Shown: positions 46,791 through 59,080 of the stretch, piece by piece | How positions within the stretch are numbered: the first letter of the stretch is position 1 | Layout of the letters: every line of letters begins with the position of its first letter | NCBI GenBank assembly: GCA_023053685.1 | Contig: JALIGW010000028.1 | Coordinates: forward strand, 6,794,501-6,858,500 | DNA length: 64,000 nt | Direction: 5' to 3' | Source of the DNA: Diadophis punctatus similis | Taxonomy: Eukaryota > Chordata > Lepidosauria > Squamata > Dipsadidae | Made by a program: the position numbers and the translations under genes | Notes under the pieces: generated by a model | The model's input: the letters and a program-made list of their open reading frames with translations, nothing else | What the model was told of the DNA's origin: nothing | The model's database searches: none

Positions 46791-48711
46791 GACTCAGACA
46801 TGCATACATTCATTTCCCATTTGTTTATATTTAATTAACAATTACAGTAGAACTAACTTCCATATAGATCTTAGGATCTCTGCTTCTAAAACTTGAAATT
46901 GATATCAGTTCAAGAAAGCACTAAGTTTTCATAATATAATTACAAAACTGGTTCTTGTATTTTGGGGAGTTCTGGATTCATATCTTCCCATTTTGGTACA
47001 CTGGTTGTATTCTTTGAATTCTGTAAACTGAAAACAATCATCAGTTCTGAAGCTGATCACAACAGATAGCATATTATTTGTGTTATCTTCAAATAGTCAA
47101 AATAAGCATTTTTTCCTGATAAATACGCACTTGGTGGACTAGGCCAGATTGCACAAAGCACTTTCAAAAATATTCTTTAGTTTATTGTTAAAGAATTAAC
47201 AATTGCATTTCAAAATCATTTACAGGAACTGACATCTATTTGGAAGTTTTTAGTCTGCTACTGTTTTGCCTTTTCTCTCTGGCTAATATCTAGTGCCTTT
47301 TGTACATTGTTTTTATCACCTAAAGTTGACAGGTTATTAGCTATTTTTTCCTGCAAGTCATCTATTAACTATTTGGGGAAATTGTATATCTAGGAAAAAG
47401 CAAGAGTAAAGCTATTTCTAATTTCAGTCAAGAAAAATTTGAGACACAATATATCTTTCAACTTAAAAAGCCATCAGATTTAATTACTCTTTCCTTGTTT
47501 ATGGATCAATGAATGGCATCTGGGTATGTATTCTTATATACGACAAGAAATAGACATGCTGCGTTTAAAAGACTTCAGTGACCTGAAATAATACTGTAAC
47601 TCATACTTTCTAATTTTTATTTTAAAATTATTGTTAAGGATGTTGGAAAAAAGCTGGGAAAATGGGGCTAAGATCAGTCTTCCTCAACTTAGTGCCCTCC
47701 GGATGGCTTTTTCTTTTGAGTCAGTGCTGCTGGAGGCTGGGACACTACAGCATTATAGCAATAACTCCTACTGCTTTTGAAAATTCCTTTTTGTCCCAGT
47801 AGAAAAAATATACTTAATGCTGTCTCATATAAGTATAGCTCTTTGTAGGAATAATGGAATGAATCCCTGATTCCTCTTATATCATGTATTAAGGAGGGAG
47901 CATGTCTTAAACATCGGCTTCTGTGAAGCAACAGTAGTCTAGTTGTAAGCTTCCCACATGCATGCAATTAATCATTGTGTGACAAAAAGTAGGGCTGGTC
48001 CCATGCAGCAGGACTCCTTTTCCATTAACCAATTTTCTGCCTCAACAGATGTAGTTCATGTTGGCTTAACACTGGCTAACTTCACACACGCTTAAAATAA
48101 GCAGATTTTATCACTCACTAAAATACTTTGAAGTATGCAAAGCACTCTTTATTTTGACAGTCACATTTCACTTGAGAAATGGACAATAGTTTTATTTCTG
48201 CCAAATAATTTCACCTCCTTGCCTGCCTATAGAGGTGAATGGAGCCCGTGGATTTCTATGCAAAAATTAGAGTAGTCTTGGGAAGGAGGATCAAAATCCA
48301 AAATCTTCCCTCACTAAGCAGAGTCCACACATATTAAATCATAGTGTGGTTTGTTGATTATTAGTGTGATGTATTATTCCAGCTAATTTTAGGTAATTTA
48401 TAAACCATGGTTGAACAAGCCATAGCTAGCACTATATGTGAATCCAGACATTAACAGAATACTGTCTAGGACTGTCCAGACAGGCACCAAACTCCATTTT
48501 AACTATTTCTCCAAGTTACAGCTCTTTCACTTTCTCATTTTCTCACTTTCCATGAAAACAAAGGTACTCATGAGATAGGGGAAAAAATCTGTATCCTCCT
48601 CCTGGTTAAACTGAGACATAGGCACAAACTACTGTATAACAAATAGCTAATCCTTTATCTGTATGGTAAGTATCAAACATGTACAAGTTGTTCAGATTAC
48701 AGTGCCTATAT
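46791..48711. other. Intergenic with old hAT fragment near 47680-47760
   Basis: CAGTCTTCCTCAACTTAGTG and GCCCTCCGGATGG near 47676 are a hAT-Charlie-like terminus; the rest is unique AT-rich sequence without a gene. Confidence 0.45.
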
Positions 48712-49137
48712 CAGTGATGGCGAACCTTTTTTTCCTCGGGTGCTGAAAGCACGCGCCCATGCACTATCGCACTCGCATGCGTGCCCATACCCATAATTCA
48801 ATGCCCCCTCCCCACCCACCACGCATGCGCACATGACCCCACACACTGCCCCGCCCCCGCACATGATGCCCCCTGCTCCCGTTTCCCGACTTCCAGTGGG
48901 CCCGGTAGGCCCATTTTTCACACTCCCCAGGCGCCAGAGGCTTTCTTGGAGCCTGGGGAGGGCGAAAACGGCCTCCCCCGCCCCCCTGAAGGTCTTCCGG
49001 AGGCCAAAAAAGCCCTCCCAGAGCCTCAGCGCAAGCCAAAAATCAGCTGGAGCTGAACTAGGGCAACGGCTCGTGTGCCGGCAGATATGGCTCTGCGTGC
49101 CACCTGTGGCACGCGCGCCATAGGTTCGCCATCACGG
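48712..49137. mobile_element. hAT-like element (CAGTGATGGYGAACC family)
   Basis: Ends CAGTGATGGCGAACC and AGGTTCGCCATCACGG. Flanks GCCTATAT and GCCTATAG match at 7 of 8. The interior shares the CCCCCGCCCCCCTGAAGG and GGCAACGGCTCGTGTGCC-type blocks with 59252-59637. Confidence 0.9.
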
Positions 49138-51244
49138 GCCTATAGGCTAAGATCATTTGAATTGCTGAAAGGTCCTATAGTGAGCAACCAAACTCTCTTG
49201 TGATCAGATCCCTGAAGCAAAATCTGAGATAAGCCAAGAATCTCATTTAGTAAGTCACATATCTCTCCTTCAGCCACAAGGTAACAATGCAGTGGTACTT
49301 CTAAAATTGCATTTTCCTTCCAAGGATAGAGGGCTTCTGATGCAGGGATAGATTTCCTTTGTCTACCAATGCCAAATTCAACAGACTGCATATTTTAAGC
49401 TTTATGTGCTGCAATTTTTGTTAGCCTTTTGTTACTTTCCAGCACTGAAAAACCTACCGCATACAACTATGTTAGAAGCTGTCCTCATCCACTGCTCTCA
49501 GCAAGGTGATGTACCAGCATCTGATTTCCTCAGTCAATTCCTTGGAATGGAAACACTGAATGAATTTGGCTAAGAAACAAAACAGCATTTCTAGCATAGG
49601 ACAGAATCTTACTTGTACATCCTCCCTAGTTTCATGGCTGTATGATTTGAATGCTAGTCTTTTGAACTCTGTCCATTGCATCCATAATATTGCAGTTTAA
49701 TAAAACCCTCAAAATGCAATACAGTTTAATCTACGAATATCAGTATCTATGAAACTTTTTTATTAAGCTAAGCAAAAAAAAATCCATATTTATTGGTTTA
49801 ATTAGGATAAAAATGTGGTATATTTGTAATTATAATCCCTTCTTACTGAATGAAAACACAGAAGAAAGCTATCAGCCAGAGTGTACCAATAAAATCTTTT
49901 TATGGCTGAGCAACTAACCCTCATCTTCTGTATTACTCAGAGTTTGTTACCTTTGAAAGTTTACAAGCCATTGAGGACAGGTGTTATACATATTGTAATT
50001 TATGAATTACGCCATGCAACTCTGTCTGTCCAAGCAGCCTTTCTGTTGCATGAAAGTATAATTCAAATTATTGCTGTTTCAGGTCTGGATACATATACCA
50101 GTAAAGTTCATTTATTTGTTTACTTTGTTTTACCTACATCCCCGTCAACAGTTCTCCGGATGAGATGATGGAAAGTTCTGAAAAATCAAATGTAGAAACA
50201 TATTTTTTTCAAAAAACCTTCATTTTTATTTGCAAAAATATTGTGAATTAATTCAAGAAAAAGTGCTAGGAAGCATGTTGTTTGAGGACCAACAGATGCT
50301 TTTGTCTAACAATTGCAGATGTCCATAGCTGGGATGTTTTCTGTGGGGTACAAAAGCACCTTCAAAAACCAGTCGTCTTTATAAACGCCTTTAGCTTTAA
50401 AGCTTTAGAACCAAAGGTAACCTGAAGTGCTTAAGAACCTCATTAGTTGTGAAGTGTTTAAAACAGCTTAATTGGAATTGCACTAAAAGAGCCCACTTTG
50501 AGAAGGAGTATGGTATTTAAGAAGTGGGTAAGGCAGAGGGTATGTCTTGGTGATTATATTTTATTGTATTTCACAGAATCCAGAATTACTCTTCAACCAT
50601 ATCTCACAAGGGTTTACCAACTTGAGGCAGTGGGAGGGCTCAATAGTTTTAATAGAAAGATCCTGCCAGGAGCTCTGGGTAAGGGATTTCCTTGCAGATC
50701 AGGTTAAAAGGGGAAGGGTGAATCTGTTCAAAAGAAAACCTGAAGTACTACAGATATGCAGCTGCTTTAGAAAACAGTTTACTCAAGAGGAAGTAAGGAC
50801 AAGATTTCTTCCTTTAAAATAGCACAAAGTCCAATGATGATTTATATTCATTTCTTGGACAGATAGATGTAATCTAATCACAATCACAAAAGGAGTGAGC
50901 CAACCAGAAAATGAAAGAAGTGAGTCATGAAGACAAATTTCTAAAGCAGGTAAAATACTTGTACTTTGATTGGCATGATTAGGATGCCTTCTCCTTTTGT
51001 AGCAGAGATGCTGAGAGGTGCACTGGAAGCAGTCAGGCAAAGGTCAAGCCAAGTTTAGGCAAAATTTAAAAGCAGGAGAAATGAGGCTTTTTAGGAAAAG
51101 GGAGCGTTTATTTTAAAAATTCCTACACAAACCTAAGAGCAATCTATAATAGGGAGGTAGGGCTAGTTACTGGGAAAGAAAGTGGCATTAGGCAAGGCAA
51201 TTGTGTCCTTTTATAAGTGATGTTAGAGTAGACATGGACTAAGG
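49138..51244. other. Intergenic, no supported gene
   Basis: Unique AT-rich sequence. ORFs of 60-91 residues show no domain or splice context. Confidence 0.4.
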
Positions 51245-51366
51245 CAGGGGTGTCAAACTCACGTCATCTTGTCTTGAGGTATTGGGACATTTTTCCCCCT
51301 TTGCTAAACCGGGGGTGGCCAACACATGACGTATCTGACCCGTGGGCCATGGGTTTGACACCCCTG
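51245..51366. mobile_element. Minimal hAT-like element (CAGGGGTGTCAAA family), perfect 8-bp TSD
   Basis: Only 122 bp. Ends CAGGGGTGTCAAACTCACG and GGGTTTGACACCCCTG. Flanks GACTAAGG are identical at 51237-51244 and 51367-51374. Internally deleted relative of 15800-16165. Confidence 0.95.
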
Positions 51367-51374
51367 GACTAAGG

Positions 51375-52100
51375 AGAGGTTAAAGTCCCCTCTTTACAGA
51401 GTTCCCTGGGAGACACTACGCTGAACTATCTTAAGGATTGCGACTGTGGAGATAAAATTAAGAGGAACCACCATATACACCATCTTGAACTTATACATAT
51501 GTATTCAATAAAGAAGTATTTTATGACTTGATGTGATAAATGGCTAATGAGTACTGATCCTAATTTTTACCTTGTAATGTAAGGAGTGGTAGGAGCATGC
51601 AGGCAGAAGGGAAATACTGATTCCTTTCTCCACTTCTAGATTTTGTACTGTAAATGCCACCCTGATTATTTTAAATCCTTTACTTCCCCTAAAATTCTCA
51701 AGGCCAGCTTAAATACTTGGAGAAAATTATTGGGAGTGGAGAGAATCTATTGAGAAAAATGGTATGATAGGACATAGGGGTTGCCTACCTCATTTGGTAA
51801 AACCTTTAAATCTTTTCCATTTACAGTTTTTAAAGAATGGATGAGAGATAAAATTGCCTGGCTCTGCACCGATAAATCTATCTGTGAAAAAGTCAGAGTT
51901 GCTTCCCTCCATAAATCACCACCCTTACTGCCTATCTACGTGAATATGTTTATTCAGCATATCAAAGCTAATCTTGTACAAACCATGAGTAAAGAGGTCA
52001 TCCATTGGTCTGCTGATCCAAGGCCCACATCTTAGTTAGTAATCCTATCCATACTTACGTGGCTGAAAATTAGGTTTTGTTTTTTAATTAAATGATATAC
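51375..52100. other. Intergenic, no supported gene
   Basis: Includes an 84-residue ORF at 51781-52035 preceded by a TTCCATTTACAG acceptor-like site; no domain is recognised and I do not call it a gene. Confidence 0.35.
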
Positions 52101-52169
52101 CAGGGGTCCCCAAAACTTGGCAACTTTAAGACTTGTGGACTTCAACTCCCAGAATTCTCCAGCCAGCTA
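52101..52169. mobile_element. Half-copy of palindromic hAT-like MITE
   Basis: CAGGGGTCCCCAAAACTTGG followed by GACTTCAACTCCCAGAATTC and CCAGCCAGC: one arm only. Confidence 0.75.
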
Positions 52170-54206
52170 TCTAAGGGCAGGAGTAAATAAATATATTCTG
52201 CAATGGCTCATTAAAAGAGGGAGTCACAATAGATGAGATGGCAGAGATTTTCAAATGTGTGGGAGAAATAGTGTGATTGATTGCAAGGGCCTACTTGGGA
52301 GCCATTTTAGCCTCCTGATGTGTTTTGAGGCAACATAAAATATTAATTCCAGAATATTCTTCCCTATCAAGTCTAGTATCATAAGAAGCCCAAATAATAT
52401 GAATTGTTTATCTAACTGAATGTTAGATTAAAAAGCCTCTGGTCTGAATGACACACAAACTGTATTTCTAGTTTAGCATGTTCTGGCAATGCATCCCGCA
52501 ATTTTGGGAGGAAAAATACCTTGTATGAGGAAAAAATACCAGAAAATATGTCAGTATGTAACTCTAGCATGCTTTCATCTAAATTTCATTGCAGATACAG
52601 TTGATTTTCATATAAAAGTGGAGTTGGTTTTTGATACATTTAAAAAACATGTATGGGCAAATCCATATGGCTTTCTTGCCATATAAATCCATAGAGTTTC
52701 CTTGCCATAGCACAAGGAGAGTCCATGCTAAGTGTTTCTAGAGGATTGTGTATGCCACAGCTTCCACTTAATTGTCCACCCACAGCTGATGCATCTTGAT
52801 GAGAACTTCAGGTGTTCCATCCCGGAAAAATTGTTTCTTTCCCCCTCCCCCTTAGATTTTGGATAGAGTATAGCACAGTCCCCCTAGAGTTGGGAATGAT
52901 GTTGTTGGAGATCATGTGGTCCCTTGCATATTGCTTCTTTTTTGTATGTTTTTGTATACCTGGTGAAGTTGCCTAGAATCTCTTTGGAATTGGGTGACCT
53001 AGAAACTCAATATATAAATAATGGTTTTTAGCTCCATCCTCTGTACCACATATACTGTTAATCCCTTTCTCAAATTTCAGCTCTAAAAAAGGTTATCCAG
53101 CAACTTTATAAATTCATAGGACCACTAGATGGCAGCCTAAAAGTCCTGCTAATTTTTTGTGGGCACCTACAGAAAGATGAACAGTTGACCAATAACCGAA
53201 AAATTGCAATGTGTGGAATAACAAGAGTGTTGTGTGAGCCAGTTGGAGGCTCAATTCTCATGAAAAGTATCACTGGAATTTCAGCTAAAAGAATCACAGC
53301 TCTTAGACTGTTGTGTGTTAAAGCTGTATGACAGCAACACAACCTAGATCTGTTCCAGGTAAACAACGGTACAAATGCAGGAGCACAAGCTTTATGGCAT
53401 TATGGTTCCTCCTGGCTTCAGGAAGCAAAGTAGTTGTGTGGATGAAGCAGAACTCAGCAACAGGCATTAATAGGGCTTGAGTATTCACTGTAGCTGCTCT
53501 AGCATAATGCTCCTTAAGCCATGATAAGATTCAAATTTGCACCTCATATGAGACCTGAAAATATTAAAAGCTAAAAGCAAGAATTTAATAATCAACAAGG
53601 TACTTCATAGAATTCAGAATCTAACTACGAATCTCCAGGCTGATTTTCTGATTCCATTTTGGATTTAAGAGCTGAATGGGAAAATAAGTAATAACATGGT
53701 TCTCACAGTATTTTATATTGTATCATGTTATACAATCACAGCTAATTATTAAGTTCATACATTGGTCAAGCAAAAAGGTAGGTTAGCTTTAACTTAGCAT
53801 ACTGTGTTAACTCAGCCTCAGTAACTAGAGCAAGTCTCCAAGTTAAGAATGTCCAGGTTTAAAGATAACCCATAGTTAAGAATAGAGTTTATTGTAGAAA
53901 AATTCAAGTTAAAACATAATTATACAGGTTACATGCACAATGATTCAAGCCCATTACACAATAGTAGTACTTATACCATATTATACAATAGTATTCATTT
54001 TTAAATTAGAGACTATGTGAATTAAGCATCACTGTGTTTTTCAGAGGGATGTATATCTTATGTAGGTTTTGGGATGAAAGAGAAAACTTTTGTATTGCAG
54101 AACATCAAGTTTATTTCATGCTAAAACAAACATTGTTGAATTTCAGAATGTGGCTCATAATGACACAGAATTCACTTCACCAACTATACTCATATTAAAC
54201 CTGTGC
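52170..54206. other. Intergenic; degraded LINE-tail-like piece near 52890-53030
   Basis: No gene is supported. An L2-like tail (CTGGTGAAGTTGCCTAGAA, ending ATATATAAATAAT) may lie near 52960-53030. An open frame after 53090 is repeat-like and not called. Confidence 0.35.
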
Positions 54207-54349
54207 CAGCGGTGTGTTGCTCCCGGTTCGGCCCAGTTCTGCGAACCAATAGCGGTGAGGGCAGGAGGCTCCGCCCACCCGCCCGGGACGGGTTGTGCGA
54301 GTGAGCGCACACACAAACTGGTAGCGACGGGATTTAGAACCCACTACTG
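54207..54349. mobile_element. Short hAT-like element, perfect 8-bp TSD
   Basis: Ends CAGCGGTGTGTTGCTCC and GAACCCACTACTG. Flanks ACCTGTGC are identical at 54199-54206 and 54350-54357. 143 bp, GC-rich, CAGAGGTGGGTT-like family. Confidence 0.9.
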
Positions 54350-54357
54350 ACCTGTGC

Positions 54358-54970
54358 TATCAGGTGCCAAATGAGAAATGTGCTGCAAGTTACTTCTGAT
54401 CAAAACAGGGAGGTCGTTTACTTTTTACAAGGTGTAAAAGCCCCAATTAAATATAGTTGCCACATCCAGTAAATCCAGAAAGCTATGAATAGATCTGTAC
54501 ACTAAAAGAGGAAACAGCTCTCTCTGAATATGTTCATTTTTTTCTGTAAAAAGTGAGGTTCCATTGAGAATAGAAGACACTATCATTTTTCCCATTACAT
54601 TTGAACCTGGGCAGTTTTTGAAATAAAGACATCTGAAGGAAAAAAGTCATAATACCATGTTTCCTTTCCATTTCATAAAGAACTATATTTAATTACTACA
54701 TCATATTACTTTTTCTCACCCTGATTCTCAGATCTCACTCCCTGGGGAATCACCTACTATCTATTGTAAGCATCCAGCTCTCTATGAAGTGTGTGACTGA
54801 GCTGAAGCAATAGTCTGTTGAAATAATCACGTGGTTGCAATCCCCCAATCACATAGCTAAAAATAAGCTACATGCTGGCTTAAAACACTGCGTGTGTCTA
54901 TGTGAGTGTCTTGGGTAAACTCTGTTCTGTAATGGCAAAGCATTTCCATCTCAAAACACATTTTAAGCTT
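54358..54970. other. Intergenic, no recognised feature
   Basis: AT-rich unique sequence. Confidence 0.35.
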
Positions 54971-55415
54971 ATAGATAGTCCCTGATTTAGGACTAGTCAC
55001 TTAGCAACCATTCAAAATTACAATGTACTTCCCTGTGAAGATTGATTTGGTTCCACATTCCTGGCAGTTGTCGTTCCCCCCCCCCCCGCGCTCCACCTCC
55101 ACAGTCATGGGGACTGCATGTTGGGTGCTTAGCAACCAGCCCACATTTATGGCAGTTTGCAGTGTCCCAGAGTCATGTGATTATATTTTGCAACAGTTTT
55201 GCTGAAAACCAACATTTACTTCCTATTTTTGGCAAAACTGGCCCATAGCAAACCATTGTTCATTTAATGATCACAGCAACCACTTTATGAACACATTTGC
55301 TTTATGACTACTAACTTTGCTTAATGAACCACAGTACAGAGTTGTAAAATCGAATGGGTGACCTGTCCTACAACCATCACAATCCATTACGGTTGTAAGT
55401 CAAGGACTACCTATA
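54971..55415. mobile_element. DNA transposon relic (AGTCCTCGATTTACAACC family)
   Basis: Begins ATAGATAGTCCCTGATTTAG and ends GGTTGTAAGTCAAGGACTAC plus CTAT, inverted termini. It contains a C-run near 55077-55087. Same family as 43228-43552. Confidence 0.65.
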
Positions 55416-55499
55416 TTCCTTTTTTTGGCAATGACTCTTCCATCATCCCTCCTTGTACTACTTAAAGAAAAATAACTTTAAACATCTCACACATGCATG

Positions 55500-55612
55500 C
55501 CCGCCACTTGTGCAAATGGCGTTTACATGCTCGCCTGCCGCTTGTACGGCCCAGTTCCCAACAGGCTGCGGTCCGGCACCAGGCCACAGACCAGGAGTTG
55601 GGGACCCTGTCA
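55500..55612 (-). mobile_element. hAT-Charlie-like fragment
   Basis: Reverse orientation of a right terminus with GGCCTGGTGCCGGACCGCAG and GGGTCCCCAACTCCTGGT; ends in CAGGGTCCCC read on the minus strand. One end only. Confidence 0.6.
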
Positions 55613-56869
55613 TACAACATGCTAGGATAAAACCTTCTAATGTTATAATGATTATAATAATTTGATGGTGTAATTATTATTATAACAACATGACTAGCAA
55701 AACTAAATCAAATGAAAATTGCCAACATTATATACATTTGGAATCACATATCGTACAAAGAAACTACAGTTAGTCTGAACATGGCTTTAATGTTGATTAT
55801 AAGTTTCAACAAATTTGATTCAGCAGTTTACAAGGAATTGCCAAAAACAAAGCTACTTTATTTAAGTGTAACGAAATTACATACCTTTGAAGTTTATAAT
55901 TTATCTTACAGTGTTGCCAGAAAAAGGTCCTTCCATAGTCACAACTTCTATTACCAGTTCTTCCCAAACAGTTGGAACTGATTTTTGAAACACAAAAACC
56001 AGTGTTTTTGGGATGATCAGAAACTGGAAAGGCAGGATCAGGGCTCCCATTCACATACTTGGTTTCATGTTGGTGCAAATTCCAAATAATAGGAAAGGGA
56101 AAGCCATCAAGACACCATCTCTGTTTTTTGAGAACACATATCAAATGAAAGCATTTTAGGAACACATGTCAGCTTAACATCTGTGATGTTGGAGGACAGG
56201 CTAAGAGAAGTTGCATGCTGGTAATATGCTAGTTTCTCCTAATGAGGAACCAACATACCTGCATAGTCTTTCATCTTTCAGAAGGGGAAATGGTTAAAGT
56301 TCATTTTGAGATGAAACCACAGCTGACAGAGAAATAAATAAGCTCAATTAAGAAACAGATGATGAAGTGATCAAACAGATGCATGGCAAAGATATCATGG
56401 AGAAGCATTCTTAGGTCCAAACAGATGGACCTGAGTTAAAGTGGGGGGGAGGGGCTTGTGAGAACTCAAGGAAGTTTCATATCTTTCTAGTTCAGATGCA
56501 AATCAGGCTGAACTAGTAGTTTTTTTCTTTCTGGTCAGCTGTTTGCACATCATAGAAGGCCCTGTTTTCTTCTTTCTTGGAAGAGGTTGAGCAACTGATC
56601 TAAGAGAAAAAGTCTTTCCTGAGAAATAAAAGTTGCGTGCCTAATGCTTTTACATTCAGCTTATTTATATTTAGATAAAAACAGACACACACACCCTTGT
56701 CCCTCAGCTCCATAGTCATTGTTCTTTTTTTCATTTTTTTCAAAATTATGAAAAACAAGTTCCTCACTGTATCACAATCTGAAATATTTGATCTATTGGT
56801 ATTTGGAATATCCTGGAAATAGATTGTAGATAAACATATATAAATACATACATATACATAGATAAACAT
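55613..56869. other. Intergenic, no supported gene
   Basis: AT-rich unique sequence. ORFs of up to 119 residues have no recognised domain. Confidence 0.4.
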
Positions 56870-57412
56870 AGATCACGCGAAGTGTTAATACCACTTTATA
56901 ATGCCTTGGTAAGGCCACACTTGGAATACTGCATTCAGTTTTGGTCGCCATGATGTAAAAAAGATGTTGAGACTCTAGAAAGAGTGCAGAGAAGAGCAAT
57001 AAAGATGATTAGGGGACTGGAGGCTGAAACATATGAAGAACGGTGCAGGAACTGGGTATGTCTAGTTTAATGAAAAAGACCAGGGGGAGACATGATAGCA
57101 GTGTTCCAATATCTCAGGGGTTGCCACAAAGAAGAGGGAGTCAAACTATTCTCCAAAGCACCTGAGGGTAGAACAAGAAGCAATGGGTGGAAACTAATGA
57201 AGGAGAGAAGCAACTTAGAACTAAGGAGAAATTTCCTGACAGTTAGAACAATTAATCAGTGGAATGGCTTGCCTCCAGAAGTTGTGAATGCTCCAACACT
57301 GGAAGTTTTTAAGAAGATGTTGGATAACCATTTGTCTGAAGTGGTGTAGAGTTTCCTGCCTAAGCAGGGGGTTGGACTAGAAGACCTGCAACTTTCAAGG
57401 TCCCTTCCAACT
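56870..57412 (+). mobile_element. CR1-type LINE 3' end
   Basis: Translates to a non-LTR retrotransposon C-terminus: ERVQRRAIKMIRGLE-like, then LFSKAPEGRTRSNG, LELRRNFLTVRTINQWNG and LPPEVVNAPTLEVFKKMLDN before a stop near 57347. The 3' end GGTCCCTTCCAACTCTG is the conserved CR1 terminus. Frameshifts break the frame upstream. Confidence 0.85.
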
Positions 57413-57413
57413 C

Positions 57414-57447
<34 letters not shown>

Positions 57448-57481
57448 ATTGTTGTTGTTATTATTGTTGTTTTTGTTGTTG

Positions 57482-57558
<77 letters not shown>

Positions 57559-57560
57559 TG
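57413..57560 (+). repeat. (GTT)n / (ATT)n microsatellite on CR1 3' end
   Basis: GTT units then ATT units directly after the CR1 terminus. The poly-Asn and poly-Ile ORFs on the minus strand are artefacts. Confidence 0.95.
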
Positions 57561-57619
57561 CAAAAAAAACCCACAAATAACTAGACTTCCATCCTCTGTG
57601 ACCCATCATTACCTACACG

Positions 57620-57725
57620 AATATCCTCCAGATGTGTTGGGACTATTTCCAGAAACATGCTGGGAGTTTTAGATTCCACGCATGTAAAAGGCCAAATTTT
57701 AGGAAATGTTGCTTTATCCAGCTGT
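57620..57725. mobile_element. Old hAT-like fragment
   Basis: ATCCTCCAGATGTGTTGGGA and CATGCTGGGAGTTTTAGATT are typical of hAT-Charlie-type relics; no clear termini. Confidence 0.4.
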
Positions 57726-58477
57726 TGGGACATCTCATATTATTAAAGAATTGTTTGTTTGTTTTCTATCCATCTTTCATTTCCGGAGCTCAAGATAACG
57801 TACATAGGGCTCTCTTCTTCTGGTTTTTCTTCCCCATAATTTACTTCAATTCTTTCACTTGTTTATAAGGTAGACTAGGGTGAAAGAAAATGTAAGATTT
57901 CTTAATAATTTGATAAATGAATATGACAAATTATTTATAATTTATGATATGGCTGGCTCATCATTAAGAAGCACTATGTATTTGGGGCAATTGAAAAAGT
58001 GACTGGAATAGATCATCGGTCTGATAACACACATCCAGTCATATATTCATTTGTATAATTTAAACTGTGTTGGAACAATAGGCCATTCTCCCCCAAAAGC
58101 AATACTTTGTACAGCTGCCAATGGCCTTTGCCAGCTGAGAAGCCTGGATTACTCTCTCCCTAGAGTCCACTCAAGACGCCTAAATGAGTGGCTTCTACTG
58201 AGTTCTTAATTACATTTAGGGCTCATATTCAAGCGTGCTTAATACAAATTAATTACCTTCTAGCTCACTATAGCTGCTCTTTTGAGTGAATTAGCAAGGT
58301 GGTCAAAAGTTGGCTTCCTTGCTCATTCTATAGAATATCACTGCATATGGAACAGGAACTTTACTTCCTTTTAATGTTTGTGAATCTTTACTTAGGAAAA
58401 TTGTACATATCTGTATTATCCTGCCCTTATTATTGTTAGATTTTGTATCCTGCCTTTTTATATTTTTTTTGGTAAGG
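57726..58477. other. Intergenic, no supported gene
   Basis: AT-rich unique sequence. Confidence 0.35.
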
Positions 58478-58692
58478 AGCATGGTGGGCTCGTGTGGCTA
58501 GGACACTGGGATGGAGGTTAGCAAGCCCATGTTTGAGACCTGAGTGCTCCCATGCAATGGGGTTGAATTTCCATCCAGCTGCTGCAGGAGACATGAAAGG
58601 AGCCCCCAACTGGGTGTGCCCTGGGCAACGGTGATGTCACCGGCTAATCCTTCCAAACCGGAAGTGCCTCGGTGCTTCTGACACAAGTGCAA
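58478..58692 (+). mobile_element. Possible tRNA-derived SINE
   Basis: GTGTGGCTAGGACACTGGGA (tRNA-like head) and GTTTGAGACCTGAGTGC (box B-like), followed by a body ending CCGGAAGTGCCTCGGTGC. Looks like a snake tRNA-SINE; the family is not certain. Confidence 0.5.
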
Positions 58693-58735
58693 GCAATATG
58701 TTTTCATTTACTCAAGATAGCTAGATAGCTAGATA

Positions 58736-58945
58736 CAGTATAACCTCTGGTCACAACCATAATTTGTGCCATAACTTTGGTCGCAAACTGATTTGGTCGT
58801 GACCCGAACCTAATTTTGGAAATTTGGCGCTTACCAAAAAATGGTGCGGAAAGGGAAATCGTCCGCGGGTGGGGGGAGAGTGAATTTTTGGGTCGGAACC
58901 CGATTTGGTCGTGGTCAGAAGCTTTTGTGACCAGAAGTTCTACCG
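58736..58945. mobile_element. Mariner-like MITE inserted into a (GATA)n array
   Basis: Starts CAGTATAACCTCTGGTCAC, ends with the complement (TTGTGACCAGAAGTTCTACCG), flanked by TA on both sides. The flanks are GATAG-rich (AGATAGCTAGATAGCTAGATA on the left, TAGATGATAGATAG on the right), so the target was the microsatellite. Confidence 0.75.
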
Positions 58946-58948
58946 TAG

Positions 58949-59066
<118 letters not shown>

Positions 59067-59080
<14 letters not shown>

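Noticed and set aside
51781..52035. 84-residue ORF preceded by an acceptor-like site
   Set aside because: No recognised domain, no donor or promoter context, and ordinary local composition; not enough to call an exon.
53040..53366. Open frame after TTTCAG near 53080
   Set aside because: Wording of the DNA looks repeat-like, and the frame lacks any domain or downstream donor.
57256..57609. Poly-Asn / poly-Ile ORFs
   Set aside because: Artefacts of the GTT/ATT microsatellite.
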